Shown piece after piece: positions 1 to 9,800 of a stretch of 24,388 nucleotides of DNA. Source of the DNA: Poteriospumella lacustris (taxonomy: Eukaryota; Sar; Chrysophyceae; Chromulinales; Dinobryaceae). The stretch lies in assembly GCA_008000375.1 (NCBI GenBank), contig SMOI01000424.1, positions 1 to 24,388 on the forward strand, given 5' to 3'. The notes beneath the pieces were generated by a model. The model searched no databases. It saw only the letters and a list, made by a program, of their open reading frames with translations, and had not been told where the DNA came from. Position 1 is the first letter of the stretch; every line of letters starts with the position of its first letter. Made by a program: the position numbers and the translations under genes.

Positions 1-440
1 CTGTCTCCGTCTCTGTCTCCGTCTCTGTCTCCATTTATTATTCGTTGCTGTTGCTGTTCTCCCTATCGTCAACGGTGTAGCGTAGTGTGGTAGCGCAGCG
101 GCTGCGGCTGTGGCTGCGGCTGTAACGACGCCTCTGTCTCTCCGAGGCGACCGTTAACTCTCTGCGGTTGTGGGTGCGGCACGAGTGACATCGGTCGTCG
201 TCTGCCGCCCCCGTAGCGACCGTTTCCAGTGTCCGCGTCCGTGTCCGTGTCAGCGGTGTGCCCCTCAGAGCTGGCCACTGGCCGCCGCTGTCTCCGTCTC
301 CGTCTCCGTCGGTCGCTCTCCGTCTGCCACTGGCCCGTCTCATCGCTTTGTCCCATCGCGCGGGCCATCGCTGTTCTACCGCTCTGCAGCCACCGCCACA
401 GCAACAGGAGGACAGCGCACCCGCTGTGGGTGTAACGGTT
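1..440. repeat. Pyrimidine-rich microsatellite and low-complexity DNA
   Basis: The window opens in tandem CTGTCTCCGTCT-like units. Related short-period blocks recur downstream, such as GCTGCGGCTGTGGCTGCGG near 100-120 and CCGTCTCCGTCTCCGTC near 290-310. Several overlapping frames are open here, but they translate to Arg/Ser/Pro-rich or Thr/Arg-rich sequence that follows the DNA repeat, so I call no gene. Confidence 0.75.
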
Positions 441-571
441 GACGGGTGGGTGGAGGGTGGAGGGGGGAACCAATTTACAGCGACCGCTGCGGTCGCTTCA
501 TATGTACAGGCGCAGCGCACGGGAGGGGAAGGAACAGGGGGACAGGGGGGGGGGAACGAGAGGGAAACGGG

Positions 572-1690
572 TCAGAAGCTGCGGCGGCGTTGCGCCCGGC
601 GACGACGCTGCTCGGCGGCATCGACGGCGGTCGACGTCGGTGGCGGCGCCGCGGTGGCGGTGGCGGTGGCGAGGCGCTGATACGCGACCAACGCGGGGTC
701 GTGGCGCAGCGCCTCGAGGCGCTTCTGCTGCTGGTCGTGGCGCAGCTGGTCGCGGTACTCGAGCAGCAGCGGGTCCATCGTCGCGGCGACGGCAGCGGCG
801 GTGGCGGCGGCGGTGGTGGGTGCGGCGGCGGTGGGCCCCAGCGACGCGGACGGCGACGGAGACGTCGCGATGGCGGCGAGCGGCGTCGTACGCAGCAACA
901 GCGCCGCACTGTCGAGGGAGTGGCGCCGTTGATGCGACGGTGGCGGCTTCGCTTTATCGGCCGCAGCGGTCCCATGCGACGAGTGCCACAAGGCCTCGGC
1001 GGCTGTGGCGGTGGCGGTCGACGGCTGCGGGTGGCGACCATGTGGCACGTGGCTGTGGGGCGACGCGACGTGGCGTGGCGACGGCTGTCGCGATGGCGTC
1101 GTCGTCGTCGTCGATGACGCCGGAGCAGGCTGTCGGTCGACGTCGACTCGGGATGCGGTGGCGTCGTCGGCGGGTTGGAAGCGATGCGGGTGCCGGTGCA
1201 GCTCGTGCTGCAGCCGCAGCTCGTCGGGCGCCAGCGCGGGCATCGGGTGGTGGTGCAGCGGTGGCAGCGTGGCGTCGAGCGCGCGTTGGGCAGCGGACGG
1301 CGGGCGGCTGCCTTTGTGGACGGTGGCGCCAGCGGCTTCGAGTTGCAGCTGCTGGCGCCAGTCGCTGAGCTTCTGCTCGTCGACGAGCTCGCGGTGGAAG
1401 AGCAGCTCCTCGACGCTCTGCAGCACGGCACTGCCGCGGCCTTCGGAGCCACGACGGGTCGCCACGGCGGCGGCACCGTCGCCTGGGCCTGCACCGGTGG
1501 CGGTGGTGGCGCCGCCGCGTTCGACGTCGACGGCGTCGCCGCGCTGGACGAGGTCGTCGACGTAGACCTTCTCGTCCTGGCGTTGATACCAGCACGTCAG
1601 CACTACGAGGCCCATGACGCTGATCGAGCCACAGACGATGAAGAAGATGACCAGTGCCGAGACCGCGCCACCGTTCAGCGCAGCGGCCAT
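572..1690 (-). CDS. Single-pass membrane protein with long low-complexity tail (372 aa)
   Basis: The start is the first ATG of the frame (1690) and the stop is TGA at 572-574. Residues about 9-34 form one long hydrophobic segment, preceded by an uncharged eight-residue N-terminus and followed by WYQRQDEKVY. This suggests a signal-anchor or very short ectodomain protein with a tail of about 335 residues. The tail is rich in Ala, Thr, Pro, His and Arg, with two more ordered helical stretches (about residues 90-115 and 305-345, the latter containing LLEYRDQLRHDQQQKRL), and ends in a basic RRRRAQRRRSF. I recognise no catalytic domain. The case for a gene is the membrane segment at a sensible position plus an open frame of over 1.1 kb. 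GC-rich low-complexity DNA can give long open frames by chance, and competing frames are open here, so the call is moderate. An orphan adaptor or scaffold is possible, but I cannot assign a function. Confidence 0.55.
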   Translation of the reverse strand: MAAALNGGAVSALVIFFIVCGSISVMGLVVLTCWYQRQDEKVYVDDLVQRGDAVDVERGGATTATGAGPGDGAAAVATRRGSEGRGSAVLQSVEELLFHRELVDEQKLSDWRQQLQLEAAGATVHKGSRPPSAAQRALDATLPPLHHHPMPALAPDELRLQHELHRHPHRFQPADDATASRVDVDRQPAPASSTTTTTPSRQPSPRHVASPHSHVPHGRHPQPSTATATAAEALWHSSHGTAAADKAKPPPSHQRRHSLDSAALLLRTTPLAAIATSPSPSASLGPTAAAPTTAAATAAAVAATMDPLLLEYRDQLRHDQQQKRLEALRHDPALVAYQRLATATATAAPPPTSTAVDAAEQRRRRAQRRRSF

Positions 1691-2291
1691 ACGAATACAG
1701 CGGTCGAAAAGATGGGGGGACAGGGGGCGGGGATTGAATGCTATCGCTTCATGGACAGTGAGAGCGGTGACAAAAATCGACCGCTACGCGTCCGTGGCAG
1801 TGACGGCGGGTGGGTAATAGGCGACGACGGTGTCAACGCGAGACGCGAGACCGATGGATCGTCGTCCAACAAGAATCTAAAACTCGTTCGCCCAGAGAGC
1901 AACGAGGACACGACCAAGAGAAATACCCTCACCAATAGTCAAGAACCTTCGTTCTCTGTCGCGATGTGATGTGGCCTTCGGCGGGTAGAGAAACCTCCGA
2001 TGCCCATGGCCCAGCCACAGCGGCAGCAGCGGAGCCGTTTCATTTTACTTCCATATACTGTACGTACATCTTCACCTTTATGGCCGTAGTATGTCTCCCT
2101 TTCGCCTCCCCAAAGAGTACACATGCCATGATGCGGTCTCTCCTCTCAGACTCACCACTCAGACCTGCGACCTCTCAGACTCACCAGAAGAGGCTTTCAT
2201 CGCTATACAGTGTGGACAGCAGTCAAGTCCATTGCCTCTTGTTGCTTTGTCAGTCAGAATCAATCTGGAATCAAACGAAGAAGAAGAAACG
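1691..2291. other. Intergenic region, no gene recognised
   Basis: About 600 bases separate the divergent membrane-protein gene and kinase relic. Short open frames exist on both strands, but none has a recognisable motif or family feature. The kinase-relic frame is open leftward to an ATG at 2091, but that extension (68 residues) resembles no domain. The stretch probably holds the upstream regions of both neighbours. Confidence 0.4.
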
Positions 2292-3146
2292 ATGCCGCTA
2301 CACATGTTCAAGGTAAGCCATGACCTGCAGCCGGCCAGATGCCTCCACTGTGGCTGCAACGATACTGATGCCGAAGCGAATGATCCTTGCCCCCGAAGAA
2401 AAGTGTCGCCCCCAAATAATGCTCACAATGGCTACAGCACCAGAACAACTGCTGAAGCAATTTTGTCCGCAATTGGGCTGGAGCAAGTCGTTGAGCCGAT
2501 GCCCGCCATTGCGAAACCCGGCGAGCCACGTTCACCTCGAGAGGCGAATACTGCGCGAGAACTGGTGGCGATCAAGATCTATGAGCCGCAACATCGTGGG
2601 GTGCGAGATCATGAGCGCAGCATCCTCCAGCGCTTGATGCCTCATCGCCATGTGCCCGTCGTCGTCGATAGCTTGGAACTCGAACAGGGACCGGCGCTGT
2701 TCCTTCGTCCAGTGGGGAACCCCGTCTCGCCTGTCAAGTTCGGGTTGCGTACGAATAGACCCGACTATTTCAGCGTCCTCGATGTCCTGCAGCATGCACA
2801 CGGCCTGGGCATCTGCCACCGCGACGTGAGACCGCAGAACATCTACATCGACCTCGACGGTTGCGTGTTTCTCAGCGGTTGAAGTTCTGCGGCACCGACA
2901 GGGCAACTAACCTCGAACGTAGCGGGTGCGGAGTATTATTATGCGAAAAGGGACGAGCCGTACGCGCCATCGCCAGCCGACGACTTGGTGGCCTTCGTTC
3001 GCTCCGTCGCCCTCATGTACACCAACCAGAATCCGTCCAATAAAACAGCACGGTGGATGAATGAAAGTAGTCTGTGGCAGAGCGGATTGCAACCAGCAAG
3101 CCTCTGCGACTACGAGGGTGTTCGACGACATCTTCGCTATATTTAG
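2292..3146 (+). pseudogene. Crinkler-like protein kinase relic interrupted by in-frame TGA
   Basis: The frame encodes a recognisable kinase fold. A VAIK motif places the ATP-binding Lys at 2574-2576. ERSIL follows as the likely alpha-C helix, and then a catalytic loop CHRDVRPQN with its Asp at 2823-2825. Directly after VFLSG, where a DFG/DWG motif is expected, there is a TGA at 2880-2882. The same frame then stays open for 87 more codons to TAG at 3144-3146 and includes PSPADDLVAFVRSV, which resembles the DDLxxxVRS motif in the C-lobe of Crinkler-type and FunK1-like eukaryotic kinases. A TGG (Trp) to TGA change fits the family pattern. The residue before the stop, at the metal-binding Asp position, is Gly, so catalysis was probably lost in any case. 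TGA ends the intact DUF285 genes B, C and D here, so reassignment is unlikely. I took the ATG at 2292; the frame is also open back to 2091. A small unseen intron or stop readthrough are alternatives. Confidence 0.65.
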
Positions 3147-3668
3147 GAGCAGACCGCACCATTGAACTTTAGGTGGCCTGTAACCCACACTATCTATATG
3201 TGCACGTTGATGAGAATCTGAGCAGCGTCGCACCAAAGCAATGGCGTCAAATGTTGACGCAAGCAGTGCTATCAGTCTGCTTCCACTGCCCTATGTAGAA
3301 GTGATGTTTCCTTACGTTGTCGTTGGACGGTCTTGAAGCCTAGTATGCATTAATTTCACGACGTTATCACATTTTTATCTCATTTGCGTCGGATTTATAC
3401 CAGAAGAAACAGAAGAATGCGAAGTTGTAGCGGGACAACTGCTTCTGCCCAATTGGAGGACCGTCATTTGCACCATTGTCTTCGATGTACGGAATGGCCA
3501 CCATTGTCTTCCATGGTTTGCAAATGCAAAGACATATTGAAGGTCAACATGGGACTGAGGACCTTGTTGATGAACCAGGTCTTCTACGACCGAATGTACC
3601 TTCGAGCGTTGTCTTCCTTAGGATGAGAGGAGTGGACCGGCAAGTTTTCATGCGTCCAAGTCAACACA
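3147..3668. other. Intergenic region, nothing recognised
   Basis: About 500 bases between two degenerate coding traces. Short frames are open on the plus strand (3384-3626 and from 3476) but have no family resemblance and atypical composition. I see no RNA gene or regulatory motif that I can support. Confidence 0.35.
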
Positions 3669-4102
3669 ATGTCGTATGTCTCGCATGTCGTATGTCGCAT
3701 GTCGTGTCTCCGCCGCGCATCGCAGCACCTTCCCCCCAACGTTTCAGCCGTGAGCAACTGTGCACCTGTCGCAACCGCCGCACCAACCGCCGCCGCACTA
3801 GGACCCAGCTTGACGCTCGGCCCGGTGCGCCAGCGTGAGACGACATTCAGCTGGTGGACCCGGTGAAGCGCGAGGACCTGGAGTTTGTGTTGAGCAAGCT
3901 GGGCGAGATGGTGTGCGCGGCCGAGGAGGAGCGGACCGCATATGGCGACCGCGGCGACACCCGAGCGAGGTTGTTGCAGGAAAACGTGCAGATTCGCAAG
4001 AACGAACTGCTGCAGTTCGGAATGGTTATAAAAACCGTTTTCCCGCAAACGTTTGTAGACCTTCCGTCGCGCCAGATGCCGCAGACGAGTAAGGAAAAAT
4101 AA
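3669..4102 (+). pseudogene. Unrecognised coding remnant with apparent 1-nt frameshift
   Basis: Two adjacent plus-strand frames read as one protein if a single base is missing near 3846-3849. The upstream frame gives an Ala/Pro/Thr-rich stretch ending in GPVRQRETTF. The downstream frame starts LVDPVKREDLEFVLSKLGEM, continues as a charged, probably helical segment of about 80 residues with few low-complexity runs, and ends at TAA 4100-4102. That stop overlaps an AATAAA polyadenylation-type hexamer. The downstream part has no ATG of its own at a sensible place. I recognise no family. It could be a decayed gene, a terminal exon whose upstream exons I cannot find, or chance. A minus-strand frame of 195 codons covers the same DNA but looks like a shadow. 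Confidence 0.3.
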
Positions 4103-4400
4103 AGATTTCCGGATGGGAAAAACGGGATGATAACCGATTGAGATGTAACGACGCAAACTACAAAACAACAAAAAAATCAGCTCAAGGCAAAATATGATGT
4201 GGATTCAAAAACTTATTGGTACCATTCAAAACATTATGAAAATTAGATAAAATAAAATATGAGTGCCTACAAACTACAAAGCGTATGCTAAAAGAAGTTA
4301 ATGAAAAATATATTGATATCCGATATCACCTCGAAATTTTAAATATACGAGAGCGATCGATTAAACATCAATTTTTCTTTCAATTATTATCCAATTATTA
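4103..4400. other. AT-rich spacer between converging genes
   Basis: About 300 bases, strongly AT-rich compared with the rest of the window, between a plus-strand remnant and the minus-strand protease gene. It contains runs such as AAAATTAGATAAAATAAAATA and several TTAT/ATTA patches, and probably the 3' end of the protease transcript. I see no gene. Confidence 0.5.
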
Positions 4401-5730
4401 TTAAACGCGTGGAAGGATCGTGCGCTTGTACCACGTCATGAAACTTGGAATTCTGCACAAAACTAAGCCTCGACCAAACGACGTATGGCTTCTTTCGCTG
4501 GAAAACGAATTACCAACGCTTACGCTCTCTCCATCGCCCAAGCTCTCAGCATGAAAAGCAAAAACTTTCCCATTTGAGGCAACATAAGCTGCTCCGCAAC
4601 TACCTTTTATGCGTCCTCCAACGACTTGAACAACTCTAAGGTTGGCCAGCTTTCTCTTCTTTGCGGGTTTCGTTTTAACTACACGTTTCCCTGTTGGTAT
4701 AGGTTTGGCGCTATTCGAGGCCAGAGATAATTCATACGTTGATACTTTGCTTTTAACAGACTGCTGCTCGATAACAAGAGATGAACCAGAAGTGAATAAA
4801 CCGACCGGAAAATCATGGATCCCGATACGCTCATTTTTAAATGGTAGTTCATTTTCAGGACAAACATTTAAATAGTGTTGAAAATGGCTCCCTTTCATAT
4901 CCCGAGTATAAACTGCCCAATCTTCCTCTTCCTTGCCACTTCCTGCAGTATATTTGGCAACAATAATATCACCTAGATACACATCCTCTTCTCTCCACTC
5001 TTTCACCAAACCTATTTCCACCGAAGCAGAATTTTCATTGTCTGCAACATTGTGATATGCAGTAAACACGATATCTTCTGACAATGCAAAAGCAGTCCCT
5101 ATAGGCTGACAATAAATAATATCTCCATCAGGATGCTTTTTCGACCTTTGACCGCGAGTAAGAGCTATGACAATAAACATTGCATTCGTGTCCCCCGGTG
5201 TACCAGCTGTATAACAATAATAATCAACAGTTTAGTCGCATTCGAAAAAGTAAATAAATAAAGCCAGAGAATAAATCATTACCTGTCGACCCACCTCCTT
5301 CTATCGCACCTATAGTTTAATTTTATCACAACAGGGAAAGAGGCGGACAGGAATGAAAAATCATTACCTGTCGATGCATCTCCAGCAGCCACACCTATGA
5401 TTGGAACTTATTTAATTCAATCAGAAAGTGTGAGTATCAGGGAAAGAGGCGGGTAGGAATAAGAAAAAGAATGTGTGATCGGAAAATGGCTATCTTACCT
5501 TGCGTCGTAAATTCAAGAAAAAAATATGATCCACCAGCCACAAGTGTGTAGACAAATACAGGTTGCTGACTGCTTGAGGAAAGAGTCCCACCGGTAACGT
5601 TGTAGGTAGATCTCATCTCTTTTTCCACATATTCAACATCAGTGGTAGAGGTAAGTGGAACCACATTAGTCTTCGTGACGCCATTGACAATGATCTGGAC
5701 AGTACAATTCGGTAGGACGGGATCCTCCAT
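4401..5730 (-). CDS. Four-exon gene: N-terminal header plus trypsin-fold cysteine protease (363 aa)
   Basis: Exons on the minus strand are 5730-5499, 5394-5368, 5309-5283 and 5206-4401 (stop TAA 4401-4403). The introns are 104, 58 and 76 nt, with donors GTAAGA, GTAATG and GTAATG and acceptors ATAG, ATAG and ACAG, and all three are phase 1. Joining gives one open frame of 364 codons. Exon 1 encodes a compact domain of about 77 residues rich in predicted beta strand, perhaps ubiquitin-like (inference). The microexons encode a nine-residue Gly/Ala/Ser/Thr linker twice, and exon 4 begins with a third, diverged nine-residue unit. The rest is a chymotrypsin-fold peptidase: FTAYHNV carries His147, EEDWAV carries Asp191, and IKGSCGAAYV places Cys299 where serine peptidases have GDSGG. 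A FAFHAES strand follows. A basic stretch within 268-281 (KPAKKRK) may be a nuclear localisation signal. No secretion signal is evident. An intracellular effector-like protease is my best reading; its substrate is unknown. Confidence 0.82.
5283..5394 (-). repeat. Tandem-duplicated 27-nt microexon with flanking intron sequence
   Basis: Microexons 5394-5368 and 5309-5283 are both 27 nt, start with GTG, end with TCGACAG or ATCGACAG and are followed by the same donor context GTAATGATT. Their upstream introns share a CCGCCTCTTTCCCTG block (plus-strand copies near 5334-5345 and 5439-5450). This points to duplication of an exon together with part of its intron. Each copy adds nine residues without changing frame because all the introns are phase 1. 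Confidence 0.8.
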
Positions 5731-6027
5731 GTTTTCTTGAAATATTCAACCAACAAAGCAATGAATCAATGGGTTGTGTCCGCAACGACGATTTATTTTC
5801 TGCCAGTTCCAGTTCGAGGATTAGGCCCTTAGGTCAGTCAGTTCGATTTTCTGTCTTCTTTGCCGGCCCCCAGTGCCGGCACGACGACGATGACGAAGAC
5901 AGCGTTCGGTCGGCGGTCGTCCTGTCAGTGTTAGCGCGGGGCGACCCCGCGCTCTGAACACAACACAAAACAAATTTCGCTTGTTGTGATTTTTTTTAAG
6001 ACATAGAACCCCCCCCCCCTATAGAGT
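5731..6027. promoter_or_regulatory. Divergent intergenic region between protease and lipase genes
   Basis: About 300 bases separate the start codons of two divergently read genes, so both promoters should lie here. It contains a GCCGGC...GCCGGC pair near 5862-5880 and a run of ten or more C immediately upstream of the lipase start (6009-6019). I do not see a convincing TATA box. The role is inferred from position only. Confidence 0.45.
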
Positions 6028-6882
6028 ATGTGGAGTTTGGCGTTGGTATTGGTAGTGGCGGTGGCCATGGTGGCGGTGACCTTTGCCGCGGACTTCAACG
6101 AGTCGTCGTCCAGCTTCAACAAGGCCCAGGCGACGACTTCATTGTGGCTGTCGGCTGCTGCCTATTGTGGCAAGTCGTCGTATACGACGCATCAATTTAA
6201 AGGCCCCACGGCGGGCTTCAAGCTGACGTACGTGATCAGCGACTCGTCGACGGACACGCAGGGTTTCATCGGCTACCTGCCCAGCGACAATTCGATTTAC
6301 GTCACGTACCGTGGCTCATCCTCCATCCGCAACTGGATCAGTGACTTGGATGCCTTCAAGACGGCGTACACTTCGTTCCCCGACTGCAACTGCCAAGTGC
6401 ACAAGGGCTTCTACGCGGCGGAGCAGAAGGTCATCGGTGGCGTGCTCACCGAGGTGAAGCGTCTGCGGGGCGTGTACCCCACGGCCGCCCTCAAAGTCAC
6501 GGGACATAGTCTGGGCGCGGCGTTGGCACAGCTGACGTCAATGGACCTGTTGAAGGCGGGTCTGTCGTGCAGCGTGTACAACTTCGGACAGCCCCGTGTC
6601 GGTGACCAGGCGTACGCCAAGTTCGCGACGGGCAAAGTCGACACCTGGCGGGTCACCCACAATAAGGACATGGTGCCGCATGTGCCCGTGACGACCGGCA
6701 TGGACTTCTACCACATGTGCCGTGAGGAGTTCGAAGACGTGAACCACGCGCTGAAGACGTGCGACTCGTCGTGCGAGGACCCCACCTGTGCCGACCAGTA
6801 CAGTCTGGCGCACACCAACGTCGACGACCACCTCGTCTATCTCGGCATGTCCGTCAGCTGTGACGCGGTCTCCTTCGCCTAA
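6028..6882 (+). CDS. Secreted class 3 lipase (alpha/beta hydrolase, 284 aa)
   Basis: This is an intronless frame from ATG 6028 to TAA 6880-6882. Residues 1-20 form a classic signal peptide ending VTFA, with cleavage likely before ADF. The mature part follows the fungal-type class 3 lipase pattern: TYRGSSSIRNWISDLD (about 93-108), typical of the oxyanion and lid-proximal region; the nucleophile elbow GHSLGAAL with Ser161; YNFGQPRVGD (184-193); HNKDMVPHVP with the probable catalytic Asp214; and DDHLVYLG with His268. The Cys-rich C-terminal part (Cys231, 245, 249, 254 and 278) could form disulfides, consistent with export. It would hydrolyse acylglycerols or related esters outside the cell or in a lytic compartment. 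Length and motif order match the family, and nothing appears broken. GC-rich third positions and clean frame usage contrast with the AT-rich protease gene just upstream. Confidence 0.95.
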   Translation: MWSLALVLVVAVAMVAVTFAADFNESSSSFNKAQATTSLWLSAAAYCGKSSYTTHQFKGPTAGFKLTYVISDSSTDTQGFIGYLPSDNSIYVTYRGSSSIRNWISDLDAFKTAYTSFPDCNCQVHKGFYAAEQKVIGGVLTEVKRLRGVYPTAALKVTGHSLGAALAQLTSMDLLKAGLSCSVYNFGQPRVGDQAYAKFATGKVDTWRVTHNKDMVPHVPVTTGMDFYHMCREEFEDVNHALKTCDSSCEDPTCADQYSLAHTNVDDHLVYLGMSVSCDAVSFA

Positions 6883-9800
6883 GAGAGAGATACGTTCACC
6901 GGGTAGACGGCGGGGTGGTGGGAGAGCACGTGGCTATCGGCGCCTCGTCTGGTGACGCGAGCCCAGCGACGCCATCGTCTCGTGTCCATCTCCTCGCCCC
7001 CCTCCCCCCTCCCTCCCCCTTCCTCCCCTCTCTCTTCATCTCTCTCAGTATGCTGTATTCGTTTAGTATTCCTCGGTGTGTGTCTGTTTGTGTGTTCATT
7101 TCGGTGTCCGCTGCAGCCGTCCTATCGCCTCCTAACTCACACCACACCACACCACACCACCCACCACACCGCCCACCACACCACGCTACAATACACCACA
7201 CACAACAATAACAGCCACCCAAACGAACCGTCTTTGCACATGGACCGTGCAGCGTGGAGCCAGTGTCATCGCCTCGGTGGTACCATCGTCCTCTTGATCG
7301 ACCCCGCGGTCTGCGTCGATTGGGGCCGGCGGCCGGGGACGGCGGACGGCGGAGGGCGCCGTATACGGGACGCGCCGCCATCGTCACGAGTCCCCTCCGT
7401 GGCGCGGGGCACCTGTGTGGACCTGTGTTTAGGGTCGGCACACCCGATGAGCCCTACTGTGGGGACAGACAGACAGACAGACGAGGAGGAGACGAGGGGG
7501 TGCGGTGTAGCGAGGGGTGGCAGTTACGACGGCGGTTGGTTACTTTCCACAACGACGAAAGGTGCGGACGGCGCTCTACTCTTTACTCACAGCAGCCGCT
7601 GGACTCACGAGACACGTTCAGAACGGTGCACACACGACACACACACGACACACGCGCGACGACGACGAATACTATTGCGCGTCACGGCGACGACGCCGAC
7701 GACGAGGGAGCGGCGGGCGGCGCGGCGGCGGTGGCGGAGGCGAAGCAATGACAAGACACGGCACAAGACACGAAGCTTTGGGGGGGGGGATGATAGGTGA
7801 TAGGTGATGGGGATTTGCCGCCCCGTGGCGGGGGCGGCGGGTAACGTAGCAAGACCAAAAAAAGCAATTCCGAGACACAGCACGAGACACACAGAGGCAG
7901 AGGCAGCGGTAGAGTGAAGGTAGAGGTTGAGGGGGTACACAGGGGTACCGAGGGAGGGAGAAGGAGAGGGGGGAGGAGGGTGAAGCGATCCTAATTCTAA
8001 CCAATAATACTCGTGGGGGGTGGTGGGGGTGGGGGAAATGGCGGGTGCCTGACGAGACACCACCGCGACACACACAGAGACAGACACACGACACAGGGAA
8101 ACAACTCGTTAAGTGCGAAAGAAAACCAAATGTAATCAATGACAGAGAGATAGAGAGAGCGGGGGGGGCAGGGGTGAGGGAAGGGGGAGCCAACGGAGGC
8201 GTCGGGAGCGAGAGAGGGAGGGAGAAGGGGGAAGCAGCGAGCACCGTAACCGTATATTGATAGCCGGTGTCGCGCACCCCCCTTCCCGTCTCCGTCTCCG
8301 ACTCCGCCGCCTCGCGTCGAGGGGGGAAAACACCCAAAAGAAACAAAAACTTCCCAACACCGTCGCACGCAGCAGCAGCAGCAGCAGCCGCCGACTGCGA
8401 CGCGCGACACAAGAAATGACTCAGCGATGAAGAAAGAGGCAGAGCCGCCGGCGGTGGTGGCGGTGGTGGTAGGGTGCAGGTTCGCTGTGGTCGCACAACG
8501 CAACACGCGCCACAACGGCGCGGGCTCAAGAACAGGCACAGGACGCGCACAGGACACACCACACGACACACCGCGACGGGGGAGAAATTGGGTAAACGAA
8601 GCAGCCGCACCAAAGGGCGCGGCACAGACACGACACAGACCACACAGGACACCGCCACCACCGCGGGGCGCCCAGTGGACAAAAGCAAACAAACAAACAA
8701 ACCAACCAGCCAACGTGCAACATTGGGGTGTTCCTTAACAAACTGGGGGGAGGGGGATTGAAACGGTTCGCAAATAAACGACACAAGCAACGTGAGACAC
8801 ACGCAACACACACGTGACACACACAGAGATGGGGGAGGGACACAAGCGAATGCGCGAACAAATGACGGTGACAGCAAAAAATGGCGGCGACACATCCAGC
8901 AGGCGGGGCGGGGGCGCGCGGGGCGGTTTCGGTTGACGGGGGGAGCAGCGATGAAACAAAAATAAAACCGAAACCGACACCGTTTCCGCGCACACGACAC
9001 ACGCACGACACGACACACGGACACACACGGGGGATGTGAAACTGCGATGGGAAAAAAGGAACCGCGAATGTTCCCCCGTGGGTACCGTGGGTGACTGGAT
9101 GTGCGCCGAGAGAGATTGATCAGAGAAAGAGAGACAGACAGAGACGAGGAACAACGCGCGCACACTCGACCGGCCCGGGGGAGGGGACGGGAGGGCGGCG
9201 GCTGCTCCCCGCAAATTGCGATGGGGAGCGTCACGGGCCGTAGCAATGGAACCAAAACAAACGACTGACTGAGGCAGACCGAAGAGAGAGAAGAGGGGTG
9301 GGGGGCTAAAGTGGAGAGGGGGAAGAGGAGCGGAGAGACTGCGCCACACTCGACGCAAGAGATAACGCGGAAACACACACGCACACAGACAGCCACCGCG
9401 CAGAAAAGGGCGCCAGTGGTGCGGTGCGGGCGACAACACCGCGAAGCCTCGTACGAGAGGCCCCGCGTACACGCCACAAACAGGATCGAACATCAGAAAA
9501 GACTGGAGACGACAGCGCGACGGGCACAAAGCGACGGTTCAGTGCGAAAGCGAAGAGATGGCGAAACATAATGCGTGTCAAGGCACCAGCCGGAGCGGGA
9601 GGGGGGTAGGTGAAAGAAAAAGAGAAAGAACACAGGCGGCGGTCGCCGTGGGACTGCGCGCGCGGACACCGCGCCTGACGTAGGATGCGAACAGGCGAGG
9701 CGACCCGCGACAACGCAGGGACGACGACCGGCATCGCCGATACTTTGTTTGAGACTAAAGAAGCCGAACTGGGGCTTCGTCCGCGAAGAATAATAATGCG

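Noticed and set aside
475-1494. 339-codon minus-strand frame overlapping the membrane-protein gene
   Set aside because: It is Arg/Pro/Ser-rich shadow sequence without a membrane segment or motif; the frame at 572-1690 is better supported.
2313-2443. Possible intron starting at AAG|GTAAGC inside the kinase relic
   Set aside because: The donor looks good, but every convincing downstream AG I found gives a length that breaks the kinase frame, while the unspliced frame is open.
2859-2907. Very short introns (16-24 nt) that would remove the TGA in the kinase relic
   Set aside because: Confirmed-looking introns in the window are 58-104 nt, and removal would delete the activation-site motif.
3834-3850. 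16-nt GT-AG mini-intron in the 3.8-kb remnant
   Set aside because: Its removal does not join the two coding-looking frames, whereas a single missing base does.
7672-9477. 601-codon minus-strand open frame
   Set aside because: It lies in T-poor repeat DNA where stop codons are rare in all frames; the product is Cys/Arg/Pro/Ser-rich with no domain, and other frames are open over the same DNA.
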